Shown: piece after piece, positions 1 to 9,859 of the stretch | Layout: each line of letters begins with the position of its first letter | Position numbering within the stretch: position 1 is the stretch's first letter | Source of the DNA: Frondihabitans sp. 762G35 | GTDB lineage: Bacteria; Actinomycetota; Actinomycetes; Actinomycetales; Microbacteriaceae | Length of the DNA stretch: 64,000 bases | Reading direction: 5' to 3' | Assembly (NCBI RefSeq): GCF_002074055.1 | Contig: NZ_CP014619.1 | Location: 372,001 to 436,000, forward strand | Notes under the pieces: model-generated | What the model saw: the letters and a program-made list of their open reading frames with translations, nothing else | Told to the model about the DNA's origin: nothing | Database searches by the model: none | Made by a program: the position numbers and the translations under genes

Positions 1-133
1 GCGGCTTACGCCGCCACCACGCCCCGACGCCCGTCTGTCCTCGTCTCCGGACGAGACGGTTCGGATGTCGGTGGTCACGAGCATCATGAACACGGGTCGG
101 ACACGACCCCGCACCAGAACGAGTTGGAACCCC

Positions 134-2047
134 ATGTCCCACCATCCCCCCTCGACCACCGCCACCGATCGGGTCGATGCGGCGACCCGCGAGGCCGCCC
201 GCGACGACGCCACGTTCCTCGACGAGGCGGCCCGCGAGGCCGCGCGCATCAAGGCGCCCAAGCGCCTGTCGACGTTCGCGTCGATCTTCCGTCTCTACCC
301 CTACGTGAGGCCCGCTCGCGGTCGCATCCTGCTCGGCATGATCTCGGCGCTGATCGCAGGAGTCGTCGCGCTCGTCATCCCGCTGGTCCTGCAGGGCCTC
401 GTCGACGGCCCCCTCTCGCGACGCGACGCGGGGCAGGTGTGGCCGGCGTTCTTCGCCGTCCTCGGCCTCGGCGTGCTCGAGGCGGTCATGATCGCCCTGC
501 GCCGTTGGTTCGTCCTGACGCCCGGCACCATGGTCGAGGCGAGCCTCCGCAACAGTCTCTACAAGAAGCTGCAGGATCTGCCGGTCGCGTTCCACGACCG
601 CTGGCAGAGCGGTCAGCTGCTGTCGAGGTCGGTCAGCGACCTGAGTCTCATCCGCCGTTGGCTGTCGTTCGGCATCGTGCTCTTTGTCGTCAACATCCTG
701 ACCATCGTCGTCGGGTTCGTCGTGCTGTTCTCGTGGAGCCCGCTGCTCGGCGGGATCTTCGCGGTCGCGTCGATCCCGCTCTGGATCTACGGCTTCACCT
801 TCGAGAAGCGCTACTCCGTCGTCGCTCGGCGGAGCCAGGATCAGGTGGGCGACCTGGCCACGAGCGTCGAGGAGTCGGTGCACGGCATCCGCGTCCTCAA
901 GGCGTTCGGCCGGGGCTCCCACTCGCTGAAGAACTTCTCGAAGCAGGCCGCCGACCTCCGGGGGACCGAGATCGAGAAGGCGCGCGCCATCGCCGGCATC
1001 TGGCTGTGGCTGCTCATGGTGCCCGACGTCGCGTTCGCCCTCTGTCTGCTCGCGGGCATCTGGCTCGCGTCGACGGGACAGCTGACCGTGGGCGAGCTGT
1101 TCGCGTTCTTCGCGGCGGCGACCGTCCTACGCCAGCCCGTGGAGTCCATCGGCTTCCTCCTCTCGATGACCTTCGACACGCGCACGGCGGCCGACCGGTT
1201 CTTCGAGGTGCTCGACACCGAGAACACCGTCACCGATCCGGCTGAGCCCAAGACCCTGGCGCACCCCACGGGGCGCTTCGAGTTCCGCGACGTGCACTTC
1301 CGCTACCAGGACAGCCCCGCGCAGTACGACGACCTCGTGAACGGCGTGCAGCTCGTGCTGGAGCCGGGAGAGACGATGGCGCTCGTCGGGCTGACCGGGT
1401 CGGGCAAGACCACCCTGCTGGCTCTGGCCACCCGTCTCTACGACGTGACGGGCGGTGAGGTGCTGCTCGACGGCATCGACGTCCGCGACTTCACCCGCGA
1501 GGAGCTCCGGCGCCACGTGGCGATGGCGTTCGAGGACGCCACGCTCTTCAGCGCGTCGGTCCGCGACAACGTGCTGCTCGGTCGCCCCGAGCTCACCGGT
1601 CAGGCCGCGGAGGACGTCCTCGTCGAGGCGCTCGAGATCGCGCAGGCGTCCTTCGTCTACGACCTCCCCCAGGGCCTCGACACGCGCGTCGGCGAGGAGG
1701 GGCTGAGCCTCTCCGGCGGTCAGCGTCAGCGCCTGGCGCTCGCGCGAGCCATCGCGGCCCGCCCGGCGGTCCTGGTGCTCGACGACCCGCTCTCGGCCCT
1801 CGACGTCGACACGGAGGCCCGCGTCGAGGCCGGGCTCCGACGAGTGCTCGACTCGACGACGTCGCTGATCGTCGCCCACCGCCCCTCGACGGTCAATCTG
1901 GCCGACCGGGTGGCACTGCTCGAGAACGGCCGCGTCACCGCGGTCGGCACCCACTCGGAGCTGATCGCCACCAACGAGCACTACCGCTACGTCATCTCGT
2001 CCCTCGACGACGAAGACGCGACCGATCGACAGGAGGTGCACGCATGA
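134..2047 (+). CDS. ABC exporter half-transporter, subunit A (degenerate ATP site)
   Basis: Membrane-spanning domain (about residues 55-335) fused to an ATP-binding domain: the half-exporter architecture of the MsbA/LmrA type. Walker A reads GLTGSGKTT (about residue 419) and the signature LSGGQRQRL (about 525). Walker B ends LVLDDP, so aspartate replaces the catalytic glutamate, while the switch histidine (IVAHRPST) is kept. Its stop overlaps the start of the next half-transporter by 4 bp, so the two probably form a heterodimer like TM287/288 or Rv1273c/Rv1272c, exporting drugs or lipids (family knowledge; the substrate cannot be read from sequence). An ATG at 65 would add 23 residues of poorly conserved type. 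I prefer the ATG at 134 because the recognisable protein begins soon after it. Confidence 0.88.
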   Translation: MSHHPPSTTATDRVDAATREAARDDATFLDEAAREAARIKAPKRLSTFASIFRLYPYVRPARGRILLGMISALIAGVVALVIPLVLQGLVDGPLSRRDAGQVWPAFFAVLGLGVLEAVMIALRRWFVLTPGTMVEASLRNSLYKKLQDLPVAFHDRWQSGQLLSRSVSDLSLIRRWLSFGIVLFVVNILTIVVGFVVLFSWSPLLGGIFAVASIPLWIYGFTFEKRYSVVARRSQDQVGDLATSVEESVHGIRVLKAFGRGSHSLKNFSKQAADLRGTEIEKARAIAGIWLWLLMVPDVAFALCLLAGIWLASTGQLTVGELFAFFAAATVLRQPVESIGFLLSMTFDTRTAADRFFEVLDTENTVTDPAEPKTLAHPTGRFEFRDVHFRYQDSPAQYDDLVNGVQLVLEPGETMALVGLTGSGKTTLLALATRLYDVTGGEVLLDGIDVRDFTREELRRHVAMAFEDATLFSASVRDNVLLGRPELTGQAAEDVLVEALEIAQASFVYDLPQGLDTRVGEEGLSLSGGQRQRLALARAIAARPAVLVLDDPLSALDVDTEARVEAGLRRVLDSTTSLIVAHRPSTVNLADRVALLENGRVTAVGTHSELIATNEHYRYVISSLDDEDATDRQEVHA

Positions 2048-3852
2048 GCGTCATCGGAGTAGAGGGCGAAGAGCGCCAGGACTTCTCGCGCGCCGAGAGC
2101 AAGTCGCTTCGTCAGCGGTCCACGCGGCTCCTGCTGTCGCTGCTGACGCCGCTCCGCGCGCGTCTGGTGCTGACCGGCCTCGTGGTCGTCGTCAGCACGG
2201 CGGCGCAGGTCGCCGGGCCGGCCCTGATCGCGTACGGCATCGACAAGGCGCTGCCCGAGGTCATCCAGCGGGGCGACTGGATGCCGACGTTCGGCGTGGT
2301 CGGGATCTACCTGATCACCGGCATCGCGGGCGCGATCCTCATCTCGCAGTACACGATCCAGTCGGCGAAGATCAGTCAGGCGATCCTGTTCGACCTGCGG
2401 AACCGGGTGTTCCGGCACACGCAGCTGCTCAGCCTGGAGTTCCACGAGACGTACACGTCGGGCCGCATCATCGCGCGCCAGACCAGCGATGTCGACTCCA
2501 TCCGCGAGCTGCTCGACTCCGGGGTCAACCAGCTCGTGCAGGGCATCCTCTACATGCTCTTCACCGCGATCGCGCTCGTCAGCCTCGACCCCACCTCGGG
2601 CCTCGTGCTGGCCGTGGCGCTCGTTCCGCTCTTCGCGCTGACGCGCTGGTTCCAGGTGCGCTCGCAGAAGCTCTTCCGGGCGACTCGGGTCACGAGTGCG
2701 CGGGTCATCGTGCACTTCGTCGAGACGATGACGGGCATGCGCGCGGTGCAGGCGTTCCGCAAGGAGAAGCGCAACGAGAAGGAGTACGGCGGCTACGTCG
2801 AGGAGTACCGCGACGCCAACGCCAAGGTCATCTCGCTGTTCGGCGTGTTCGACCCGGGGCTCATCCTGATCGGCAACGCCTGCCTCGCGGCGGTCGTGGT
2901 CGTCGGCGGATTCCGCGTCATCGGCGGCTCGCTCGAGGTGGGCGCGCTGCTGGCCGTCGCCCTCTACGCGAAGCGGTTCTTCGATCCCGCCGAAGAGATG
3001 GCCATGTTCTACAACAGCTACCAGTCGGCGTCGGCAGCGCTCGAGAAGGTGTCCGGCGTGCTGGAGGAGGAGCCGAGCGTGCCGGATCCGGTCGAGCCGC
3101 GTGAACTCCGGCAGGCTCGCGGGTCGATCGGTTTCGACGGCGTCGAGTTCGCGTACAACCGCGACCGCGTCGTGCTGCCGGAATTCGACCTGCAGGTGCC
3201 GGCGGGGCAGACCATCGCGCTCGTCGGATCCACGGGTGCCGGAAAATCGACCCTCGCCAAGTTGATCTCGCGCTTCTACGACCCCTCGAAGGGATCCGTG
3301 ACGCTCGACGGTGTCGACCTCCGAGACCTGTCGGCGGCGGACCTCCGCCGAGCCATCGTCATGGTGACGCAGGAGGCGTACCTCTTCTCGGGGACGGTCG
3401 CCGACAACATCGCGCTCGGCAAGCCGGACGCCGCGCGCGACGAGATCGAGCAGGCGGCTCGCGCCGTGGGCGCTCACGAGTTCATCATGGCGCTGCCCGA
3501 CGGCTACGACACCGACGTCAACAAGCGCGGCGGGCGCGTCTCCGCGGGTCAGCGCCAGCTGCTCTCGTTCGCCCGGGCGTTCATCGCCGACCCGCGCGTG
3601 CTCATCCTGGACGAAGCGACGGCGTCGCTCGACATCCCGAGCGAGCGGCTCGTGCAGGAGGGGCTGCAGACGCTCCTCTCCGACCGGACCGCCCTCATCA
3701 TCGCCCACCGGTTGTCGACGGTCGCGATCGCGGACCGCGTGCTCGTCATGGAGTACGGCCGCGTCGTCGAGGACGGCACGCCCGACGACCTCATCTCGGG
3801 GACGGGTCGCTTCGCGCAGCTGCACGCCGCCTGGCGCGACTCGCTGGTGTAG
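2044..3852 (+). CDS. ABC exporter half-transporter, subunit B (canonical ATP site)
   Basis: A 602-residue half-exporter with six predicted membrane segments and a C-terminal ATPase. Walker A is GSTGAGKST (about residue 394). Walker [12 protein letters not shown] carries the canonical catalytic glutamate, and IIAHRLST holds the switch histidine. The signature is VSAGQRQ rather than LSGGQ. In a heterodimer with the upstream subunit, its altered signature would face the Walker A/B of the aspartate-bearing partner, giving one weak and one active ATP site. It starts inside the stop of the upstream gene (ATGA), which supports translational coupling and equal stoichiometry. The substrate is unknown. 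It is followed by a palindromic repeat cluster rather than by another gene. Confidence 0.9.
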   Translation: MSVIGVEGEERQDFSRAESKSLRQRSTRLLLSLLTPLRARLVLTGLVVVVSTAAQVAGPALIAYGIDKALPEVIQRGDWMPTFGVVGIYLITGIAGAILISQYTIQSAKISQAILFDLRNRVFRHTQLLSLEFHETYTSGRIIARQTSDVDSIRELLDSGVNQLVQGILYMLFTAIALVSLDPTSGLVLAVALVPLFALTRWFQVRSQKLFRATRVTSARVIVHFVETMTGMRAVQAFRKEKRNEKEYGGYVEEYRDANAKVISLFGVFDPGLILIGNACLAAVVVVGGFRVIGGSLEVGALLAVALYAKRFFDPAEEMAMFYNSYQSASAALEKVSGVLEEEPSVPDPVEPRELRQARGSIGFDGVEFAYNRDRVVLPEFDLQVPAGQTIALVGSTGAGKSTLAKLISRFYDPSKGSVTLDGVDLRDLSAADLRRAIVMVTQEAYLFSGTVADNIALGKPDAARDEIEQAARAVGAHEFIMALPDGYDTDVNKRGGRVSAGQRQLLSFARAFIADPRVLILDEATASLDIPSERLVQEGLQTLLSDRTALIIAHRLSTVAIADRVLVMEYGRVVEDGTPDDLISGTGRFAQLHAAWRDSLV

Positions 3853-3890
3853 CGGCGTCGCGCTCGTGTAGCCGCGTCACGCTGCCCCGC

Positions 3891-4048
3891 GAGACTCCAC
3901 GATCGGCCCCACCGGCGGAAGGTGAGCGGCGTGTTGTGGAGTCTCGCGGGGTGGGCGTGTGGCGCACCGTCTCGGGGCGACGCTCGGCGTGCTGAGACTC
4001 CACGCTTGGCCACGTGGGCGGAAGGTGAGCGGCGTGTTGTGGAGTCTC
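3891..4048. repeat. Palindromic 55-bp repeat, cluster 1 (two units)
   Basis: Two 55-bp units at 3891-3945 and 3994-4048, repeating every 103 bp. Each begins GAGACTCCAC and ends GTGGAGTCTC, so the ends pair over 10-12 bp, and each contains the core CGGAAGGTGAGCGGCG. The core orientation is opposite to that in clusters 31664-31884 and 54382-54745. It lies between the converging exporter and alkyltransferase-like genes. No open frame here looks real. Confidence 0.85.
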
Positions 4049-4051
4049 GCG

Positions 4052-4131
4052 GGGTGGGCGGGGCGCAGCGCGGGCGGGGCGCAGCGAGGGCGGGGCGCAG
4101 CGCGGGCGGGGCGCACTGGCGGGGCGCAGCG
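4052..4131. repeat. 16-bp GC-rich tandem repeat
   Basis: About four and a half copies of a unit close to GGGCGGGGCGCAGCGC, with small substitutions. It runs directly from repeat cluster 1 to the stop codon of the minus-strand gene at 4132. Confidence 0.75.
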
Positions 4132-4455
4132 CTAGCCGCGCCAGGCCGCACGGGCGAGGTCGACCCGCCACGTGCCGGCCCGCGACCAGCGGAGGGGCGT
4201 GTTCTCGGCGCGGTAGTGCTGCAGGGCCTCCTGCTCGTGGCCGTCCGGAGGATGCCCGGACGCCCGGATCACCCGCCACCAGGGGAGCCCGTGCCCCGCG
4301 TGCGCCATGACCCTGCCCACCCCGCGTGAGGAGCGCGAGCCGAAGGCGGCGGCGACCTGCCCGTACGTCATGACGAAGCCCTCGGGGATGGATTCGACGA
4401 CGCCGATGACCAGACCCTCGAAGTCGACCGCGTCGTCACCCGGAGCATCGGCCAC
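4132..4455 (-). CDS. Alkyltransferase-like protein (MGMT family, no acceptor cysteine)
   Basis: A 107-residue protein with the DNA-binding half of O6-alkylguanine-DNA alkyltransferases: a helix-turn-helix stretch (MTYGQVAAAFGS, residues 29-40) and the active-site loop. The loop reads PWWRV (58-62) where true methyltransferases have PCHRV, so it cannot accept an alkyl group. It resembles ATL proteins, which bind alkylated guanine and flag it for nucleotide excision repair (family knowledge). The usual ATL motif is PWHR; a second Trp in place of His is a small variation. A minus-strand GNAT gene ends just upstream at 4470, so the two are probably co-transcribed. Confidence 0.85.
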   Translation of the reverse strand: MADAPGDDAVDFEGLVIGVVESIPEGFVMTYGQVAAAFGSRSSRGVGRVMAHAGHGLPWWRVIRASGHPPDGHEQEALQHYRAENTPLRWSRAGTWRVDLARAAWRG

Positions 4456-4469
4456 CCTCCCGGCGCCGC

Positions 4470-4958
4470 TCAGGACTCGGTGCCCTCGGATTCGTGCGGG
4501 TCGGGCAGGATGCGGAGCGCCGCCAGGTGCTCGCCGTAGGGCGTCTCGCGGACGACCTCGAAGCCGATCCGGGTGAAGAAGGCCTCCGGGCCGTCGTCGC
4601 CGGGCTCGTACATCACGGTGAGCTGGTCGAACCCGCGGTGGCGGGCTTCGGCGGCCAGGGCGTGCACGGCGAAGCGCCCGACACCGCGGCCCTGCGCGTC
4701 GGCGGAGACGTTGATGCGCCAGATGCAGCTGCGGAGCTCGTCGTGGTCGTTCTCGGCGTCGAAGTTGCCCATGATGAAGCCGACGACCTCGTCGTCGTCG
4801 AGGACGACGCGCGGCCAGGCGGTCGACGGGTTGACGTAGGCCTCGGCGATGGAGTGGGAGACGGGCGCCACGTATTGCTCCTGGCCCGGCTTGAGGGTCA
4901 GGGTATTGGCGGCGACGATGGTCGCGGCCGACAGCTCTTCGAGGCGGAGGTCACTCAT
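4470..4958 (-). CDS. GNAT family N-acetyltransferase
   Basis: A 162-residue single-domain acetyltransferase. The acetyl-CoA pyrophosphate loop is QGRGVG (residues 89-94), followed by a typical helix and a late strand around FFTRIGFEVV. The N-terminal part resembles the diamine (spermine/spermidine) type of GNAT, but the substrate cannot be assigned. The ATG at 4958 was chosen because the family domain begins at once. A longer upstream frame is antisense to the ROK regulator and is spurious. It lies 14 bp upstream of the alkyltransferase-like gene and divergent from the ROK gene. Confidence 0.8.
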   Translation of the reverse strand: MSDLRLEELSAATIVAANTLTLKPGQEQYVAPVSHSIAEAYVNPSTAWPRVVLDDDEVVGFIMGNFDAENDHDELRSCIWRINVSADAQGRGVGRFAVHALAAEARHRGFDQLTVMYEPGDDGPEAFFTRIGFEVVRETPYGEHLAALRILPDPHESEGTES

Positions 4959-5084
4959 GTCGTTCAGGGTAGCGCGACGGGATCGGCCGGGACAGGACCA
5001 CGGCCAACCTGTGGAGAAGTCATCGGCGCAGCGAACCGGTAGGGTGCAGGCGTCACGACCGTCGAGCGGCGAGGAGGAGAGCGC

Positions 5085-6326
5085 GTGCGAACCGGTACGA
5101 ACCTCCCGGCGATCAGCGGCTACAACCAGGTCGTCGTGCTCGACTCCATCCGGCGCGCCCGGAGCGGCCTCAGCCGCGTCGAGCTGGCGGAGCGGACGGG
5201 GCTGAGCGCGCAGACGATCGGCAACGTCTCGCGGCGGCTCCTCGAGGCCGGGCTGATCCGGGAGTCCGGCAAGGTCGTCAACGGGCCGGGCAAGCCGCGC
5301 ACGCTGCTGCAGCTCGTCTCGCGCGGGAGCTTCGCGGTCGGCGTCCACATCGACCCGGCCGTCATCACCTACGTCGTCCTCGACCTCGAGGGGGCCGTCG
5401 TCGCCCACTCGCGCACCCGGACCCCGTCGCCTCCGCAGGCCGACCAGGTGATCGAGCTGATGGCGCGGTCGATCCGCGCGCTGATCGACGACTCCGGCGT
5501 CGACCCGTCGCTCGTGCTCGGCGTGGGGATCGCCTCGCCCGGGCCCATCGACCCCGAGGCGGGAATCGTCCTCGACCCGCCGATGCTGCCCCGCTGGCGT
5601 GACGTGCCGCTCCGGGCGGCCCTCAGCGAGGCGACCGGCCTGCCCGTCCTCCTCGAGAAGGACGTCACCGCGGCCGCCGTCGCCGAGACCTGGTTCTCGA
5701 CCGGCGTCTCGCGCGCGAACTTCGCCTTCGTCTACTACGGCACCGGCTACGGCACGGGTCTCGTCCTCGGTCGCGAGGCCGTCCGAGGGGTCAGCTCGAA
5801 CGCGGGCGACGCGGGCCACATCACCGTCGACTCCGAGGGCACGATCTGCGTCTGCGGTCGTCGCGGCTGCGTCGGCGACCTCATCACCCCGCGCGCGCTC
5901 GTCGCGGAGGCGGTGAGCGCCGGCGTCCTGGCGCCCCTCCCGCCGCGCGACGACGACCCCCTCGACATGCGCGCCGTCGGCGAGGCGTTCCAGTCGCTCG
6001 CTGCGGCGGCAGGATCGGGCGACGAGGCCGCGACGCGCATCCTGCATTCCGCGGCCCGCCACCTGGCCCGGGCCCTCGTCGTGATCGTCAACCTCCTCGA
6101 CATCGACGAGATCGTCTTCGGCGGGCCGTTCTGGGAGGACATCGGCGACGCCGTCCTCGAGGTCCTGCCCCACGCCGTGCTGACGTCGAAGGCGCTGATC
6201 ATGAAGCGCGAGATCGCCTTCGTCACGTCGGCGATCGGGGAGGACGTCGCCGCCGTCGGCGCCGCGTGCCTCGTGCTCGACTACGCCTTCTCGCCGCGCC
6301 CGTCCGGGATGCTCATCTCCGTCTGA
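5085..6326 (+). CDS. ROK family transcriptional regulator (mannoside operon)
   Basis: A 413-residue ROK regulator. A winged helix-turn-helix occupies about residues 15-65, followed by the sugar-kinase-like ROK domain. The structural zinc site is visible as a GHI histidine and CVCGRRGC (Cys 255, 257 and 262). The GTG start at 5085 is preceded by a strong ribosome site, GAGGAGGAGA, at 5071-5080. The next genes in the same direction are a sugar ABC importer and an alpha-mannosidase, so this is probably their sugar-responsive repressor, acting at the inverted repeat at 6473-6495. The inducer (mannose or a mannoside) is inferred from context. Confidence 0.88.
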   Translation: MRTGTNLPAISGYNQVVVLDSIRRARSGLSRVELAERTGLSAQTIGNVSRRLLEAGLIRESGKVVNGPGKPRTLLQLVSRGSFAVGVHIDPAVITYVVLDLEGAVVAHSRTRTPSPPQADQVIELMARSIRALIDDSGVDPSLVLGVGIASPGPIDPEAGIVLDPPMLPRWRDVPLRAALSEATGLPVLLEKDVTAAAVAETWFSTGVSRANFAFVYYGTGYGTGLVLGREAVRGVSSNAGDAGHITVDSEGTICVCGRRGCVGDLITPRALVAEAVSAGVLAPLPPRDDDPLDMRAVGEAFQSLAAAAGSGDEAATRILHSAARHLARALVVIVNLLDIDEIVFGGPFWEDIGDAVLEVLPHAVLTSKALIMKREIAFVTSAIGEDVAAVGAACLVLDYAFSPRPSGMLISV

Positions 6327-6463
6327 GCCGCGCGCGAGCACTCCCGGAGGCCCCGCCGAGCCGGCAGGAGCCCCGGAGAACGCCGGCCCGCTCCGCACCG
6401 CCGACCCCTCCGCCCCGACCCCGCGGACCGGCAGGAGCCGCGTCGCCGTGATCGAAAATTGTC

Positions 6464-6495
6464 TTGACATGCATTACTCATTACGTTTTAGTAAT
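6464..6495 (+). promoter_or_regulatory. Promoter and ROK operator of the mannoside operon
   Basis: TTGACA at 6464-6469 is a consensus -35. A perfect inverted repeat, ATTACT-N11-AGTAAT (6473-6478 and 6490-6495), fills the spacer and covers the likely -10 (TTTAGT, 6487-6492). A repressor bound there would block RNA polymerase. This is the most AT-rich stretch of the neighbourhood. Assigning it to the ROK protein encoded just upstream is inference. Confidence 0.65.
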
Positions 6496-6549
6496 CGCAG
6501 GCCGAGTCGGCACAGCAGCCGCGGCGACTTCCTGGAGCAAAGGAGCACC

Positions 6550-7965
6550 ATGAAAATCTCACCATCTGCAGCGCCCGTCAACGGCCGCGACGGCAGGCGC
6601 ACGAGCGCCGCCCGCCGCCGCCGCGTCCTCGGTATCGCCGCCGGCGTCCTCGCGACCGCCCTCGTCGCGACCGGCTGCTCGGGGTCCGCGGGAGGCGGCT
6701 CCGACACCCTCAAGATCGCTTACCAGAAGTTCGGCACGTTCACGCAGCTCGACGCCCACCTCAAGGAGACCGTCAAGACCTTCGAGAAGGCGAACCCGAA
6801 GATCAAGGTCGAGCTCGTGCCGATCGCCGCGCAGAACGACGACTACTACACGAAGCTCGCGCTGATGAACCGGGCCTCGGCCACCGCGCCCGACGTGATG
6901 TACGAGGACACCTTCAAGATCAAGGCCGACGCCGCCGCCGGCTACCTCGCGCCCCTCGACGAGTACACGAAGACGTGGGCCGACTGGAGCAAATTCTTCG
7001 ACAACGCCAAGCAGGCGGGCATCGGCACCGACGGCAAGACCTACGGCATCCCGATGGGCACCGACACCCGCGCCCTCTGGTACAACAAGGAGCTGTTCGC
7101 CAAGGCCGGCCTGCCCGTGCCGTGGCAGCCGAAGACCTGGGACGACGTGCTGAGCGCCGCGAAGACGATCAAGTCCAAGCTCCCCGGTGTCATCCCCATG
7201 AACATCTACTCGGGCAAGCCGCAGGGCGAGGGCTCGACGATGCAGGGCTTCGAGATGCTCCTCTACGGGACCCCGAGCGGCACCCTCTACGACTCCGGCT
7301 CCAAGAAGTGGATCGCCGGCTCGCAGAACTTCACCGACTCGCTGGGCTTCATCAAGGACGTCTACCAGGGCGACCTCGGCCCGACGCCGCAGCAGGCCCT
7401 CGACACGAACGCGGCGACGACCGTCGCCGCCGAGCTCCTGCCGCAGAGCAAGCTCGCGATCGACCTCGACGGCTCGTGGCTCAGCGGTACCTGGCTCTCG
7501 ACCGGCACGAACCCGTGGCCGAAATGGAGCACCGTCCTCGGCCAGGCGCCGATGCCGACGCAGAACGGGCAGGCGCCCGGCGGGGTCAGCATGTCCGGTG
7601 GCTGGACCCTCTCGGTCGGCGCCAAGAGCGCCAACAAGGCCAAGGCCTTCGAGTTCATCGCCGACACGCTCGACAAGGAGGGGTCGACCTCGTACGACAT
7701 CGCCGCGAGCCAGATCGCGGTTCGCAGCGACGTCGCCTCCGACCCCACCTACGTGAATTCCAACCCGTCGTTCAAGTTCTTCTCGTCGATCGTGCCGGTC
7801 ACGCACTACCGCCCGGCGACGACCGAGTACAGCCAGATCTCCAACCAGATCACGGTCGCCATGGAGTCGGTCATGACGGGGCAGCAGACGCCGGAGAAGG
7901 CGGCCGCCGCCTACGACACCGCTCTCAAGGGCATCGTCGGCGACGACAAGACGGAGACGAAGTAA
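6550..7965 (+). CDS. Sugar ABC transporter substrate-binding lipoprotein
   Basis: A 471-residue family 1 extracellular solute-binding protein. It has a twin-arginine-rich N-terminus, a hydrophobic segment and a lipobox ending VATGC (Cys 43), so it should be a lipid-anchored receptor outside the membrane. It binds the sugar for the two permeases encoded next. The ATG at 6550 was chosen because AAAGGAG lies just ahead of it and the signal peptide begins there. The longer frame from 6448 would include the promoter. The co-encoded GH38 alpha-mannosidase suggests mannose-containing oligosaccharides as ligand. No ATPase gene is in this operon, so a shared MsiK-like ATPase elsewhere is likely. Confidence 0.88.
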   Translation: MKISPSAAPVNGRDGRRTSAARRRRVLGIAAGVLATALVATGCSGSAGGGSDTLKIAYQKFGTFTQLDAHLKETVKTFEKANPKIKVELVPIAAQNDDYYTKLALMNRASATAPDVMYEDTFKIKADAAAGYLAPLDEYTKTWADWSKFFDNAKQAGIGTDGKTYGIPMGTDTRALWYNKELFAKAGLPVPWQPKTWDDVLSAAKTIKSKLPGVIPMNIYSGKPQGEGSTMQGFEMLLYGTPSGTLYDSGSKKWIAGSQNFTDSLGFIKDVYQGDLGPTPQQALDTNAATTVAAELLPQSKLAIDLDGSWLSGTWLSTGTNPWPKWSTVLGQAPMPTQNGQAPGGVSMSGGWTLSVGAKSANKAKAFEFIADTLDKEGSTSYDIAASQIAVRSDVASDPTYVNSNPSFKFFSSIVPVTHYRPATTEYSQISNQITVAMESVMTGQQTPEKAAAAYDTALKGIVGDDKTETK

Positions 7966-7967
7966 CG

Positions 7968-8951
7968 ATGGCCACGCTCGCACCAGCCCCGATCGGCAAG
8001 GGGAGCTCGGGGTCCGGCGCGGGCTCGCCGCGCGGCACCGGGTCGGAGCGTCCGTCGCTCCGGCCCGGCGCCTCGCGGGCGAAGCGGAGGCGGTCGGTGG
8101 TGCGGTCCATCCCGCTCCTGCCGTCCATCGTCCTGCTCGTCATCTTCCTGGTCGGGCCGATCATCTCGTCGTTCTACGGCTCGTTCACGAACATGTCGCT
8201 CACCGGGGCTGCGGCCCAGGGGTCGTCGTTCATCGGCTTCAAGAACTACACCGACCTCTTCGCCGACCCGGACTTCCCGAAGTCGGTCGTGCTGACCCTG
8301 GTCTTCCTGTTCGCCTCGGCCGTCATCGGCCAGAACCTCCTCGGTCTCGGCCTCGCGCTCCTCATGCGGAGCGCCCTGGCGCCGGTCCGGGCGATCGTCG
8401 GGACCTTCGTCGTCGCGGCCTGGGTGCTGCCCGAGATCGTGGCGGCCTTCGCCGCCTACGCGTTCTTCAACCAGACGGGCACGCTCAACACCGTCCTGGC
8501 CTGGTTCGGCATCCAGGGGGCCAACTGGCTCTACACCTTCCCCATGCTCTCGGTGATCCTGGCCAACATCTGGCGGGGCACGGCCTTCTCGATGCTCGTC
8601 TACGCGGCGGCCGTGCAGGAGGTGCCGCCCGAGATCACGGAGTCCGCGGAGGTCGACGGCGCCGGCGGCTTCAAGCGGCTGATCTACATCACGCTGCCCG
8701 TCATCCGGCGGAGCATCTCGACCAACCTCATGCTGACGACCCTGCAGACGCTGTCCGTCTTCACGCTGATCTTCGTGATGACCGGCGGCGGGCCGGGCAC
8801 CGAGAGCTCGACCCTGCCGATCCTGGCCTACCAGGAGGCATTCAAGTTCTCGCAGCTCGGCTTCGGGACCGCGATCGCCACGATCATGCTCCTGGTGGGG
8901 GCGATCTTCTCGATCGTCTACATCCGGGCGCTCAAACCGGAGGTGGACTGA
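7968..8951 (+). CDS. Sugar ABC transporter permease (MalF type)
   Basis: A 327-residue inner-membrane permease with six predicted membrane helices after a basic, disordered N-terminal tail of about 45 residues. The EAA loop that contacts the ATPase lies near residue 223 (ESAEVDGAGGFKRL). It begins 2 bp after the binding-protein stop and ends 2 bp before the second permease, so all three should be translated from one mRNA. The partner ATPase is not encoded in the window's sugar operon. Confidence 0.9.
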   Translation: MATLAPAPIGKGSSGSGAGSPRGTGSERPSLRPGASRAKRRRSVVRSIPLLPSIVLLVIFLVGPIISSFYGSFTNMSLTGAAAQGSSFIGFKNYTDLFADPDFPKSVVLTLVFLFASAVIGQNLLGLGLALLMRSALAPVRAIVGTFVVAAWVLPEIVAAFAAYAFFNQTGTLNTVLAWFGIQGANWLYTFPMLSVILANIWRGTAFSMLVYAAAVQEVPPEITESAEVDGAGGFKRLIYITLPVIRRSISTNLMLTTLQTLSVFTLIFVMTGGGPGTESSTLPILAYQEAFKFSQLGFGTAIATIMLLVGAIFSIVYIRALKPEVD

Positions 8952-8953
8952 CC

Positions 8954-9790
8954 ATGGCCATGACCTCGCCCAGCGGCCGCAGCATGCGGGCCGTGTCGAA
9001 CGCCGTGCTGATCGTGGTGGCGGTGTGCTTCGCGATCCCTCTCGCGTGGCTCCTGCTGGCCTCGTTCGACCCGTCGGCGACGCTCTCGGTGAAGGTGCCG
9101 TCGTCGCTCACGCTGTCGAACTTCCAAAAGGTGCTGACGCCCGACATCTCGTTCATCCCGCTGTTCAACAGCCTCCTGCTCTCGGGCGGGTGCGCCATCG
9201 TCACGGTGGTGGTCGCGATCCTCGCGGCCTACCCGCTGTCCCGGTACCGGATGCGGGTGAACAAGCCGTTCCTCTACGGCATCCTGTTCGGCACCTGCCT
9301 CCCGATCACCGCGATCATGGTGCCCGTCTACAGCCTGTTCGTGAGCCTCAACCTCATCGACAGCGTCGCCGGCACGATCTTCTTCCTCGCCGCGTCCAGC
9401 CTCCCGATGGCGATCTGGATGTCGAAGAACTTCATGGACTCGGTGCCGATCTCCCTCGAGGAGGCCGCCTGGACCGATGGCGCGTCGATGATGTCGACCC
9501 TGACGCGCATCGTCGTGCCGCTCATGCGTCCCGGCATCGCCGTCGTGTTCATCTTCGTGTTCATCCAGGCCTGGGGCAATTTCTTCGTCCCCTTCATCCT
9601 GCTGCTCAGCCCCGACAAGCAGCCCGCGGCCGTGAGCATCTTCAACTTCTTCGGCCAGTACGGCTCGGTGGCCTACGGTCAGCTGGCGGCGTTCTCGCTC
9701 GTCTACTCCGTTCCGGTGATCGCGCTCTACGTGCTCGTGTCTCGGACCCTCGGCGGATCGTCCGCATTGGCGGGTGCTGTCAAAGGCTAG
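8954..9790 (+). CDS. Sugar ABC transporter permease (MalG type)
   Basis: A 278-residue permease with six predicted helices. Its EAA loop is near residue 169 (EEAAWTDGASMMSTL). The C-terminus ends SALAGAVKG, the conserved tail of MalG-type sugar permeases. It is the second membrane subunit of the presumed mannoside importer and is followed, after a 69-bp gap with an AGGAGGA ribosome site, by the alpha-mannosidase. The same AGAVKG tail recurs in an orphan relic at 23231-23296. Confidence 0.9.
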   Translation: MAMTSPSGRSMRAVSNAVLIVVAVCFAIPLAWLLLASFDPSATLSVKVPSSLTLSNFQKVLTPDISFIPLFNSLLLSGGCAIVTVVVAILAAYPLSRYRMRVNKPFLYGILFGTCLPITAIMVPVYSLFVSLNLIDSVAGTIFFLAASSLPMAIWMSKNFMDSVPISLEEAAWTDGASMMSTLTRIVVPLMRPGIAVVFIFVFIQAWGNFFVPFILLLSPDKQPAAVSIFNFFGQYGSVAYGQLAAFSLVYSVPVIALYVLVSRTLGGSSALAGAVKG

Positions 9791-9859
9791 AGCTCGTCCC
9801 ACCACCGCGTCAGAACCACCACCGACTCCCCGCCGTGAGGCGGCTCCAGGAGGAGAACC

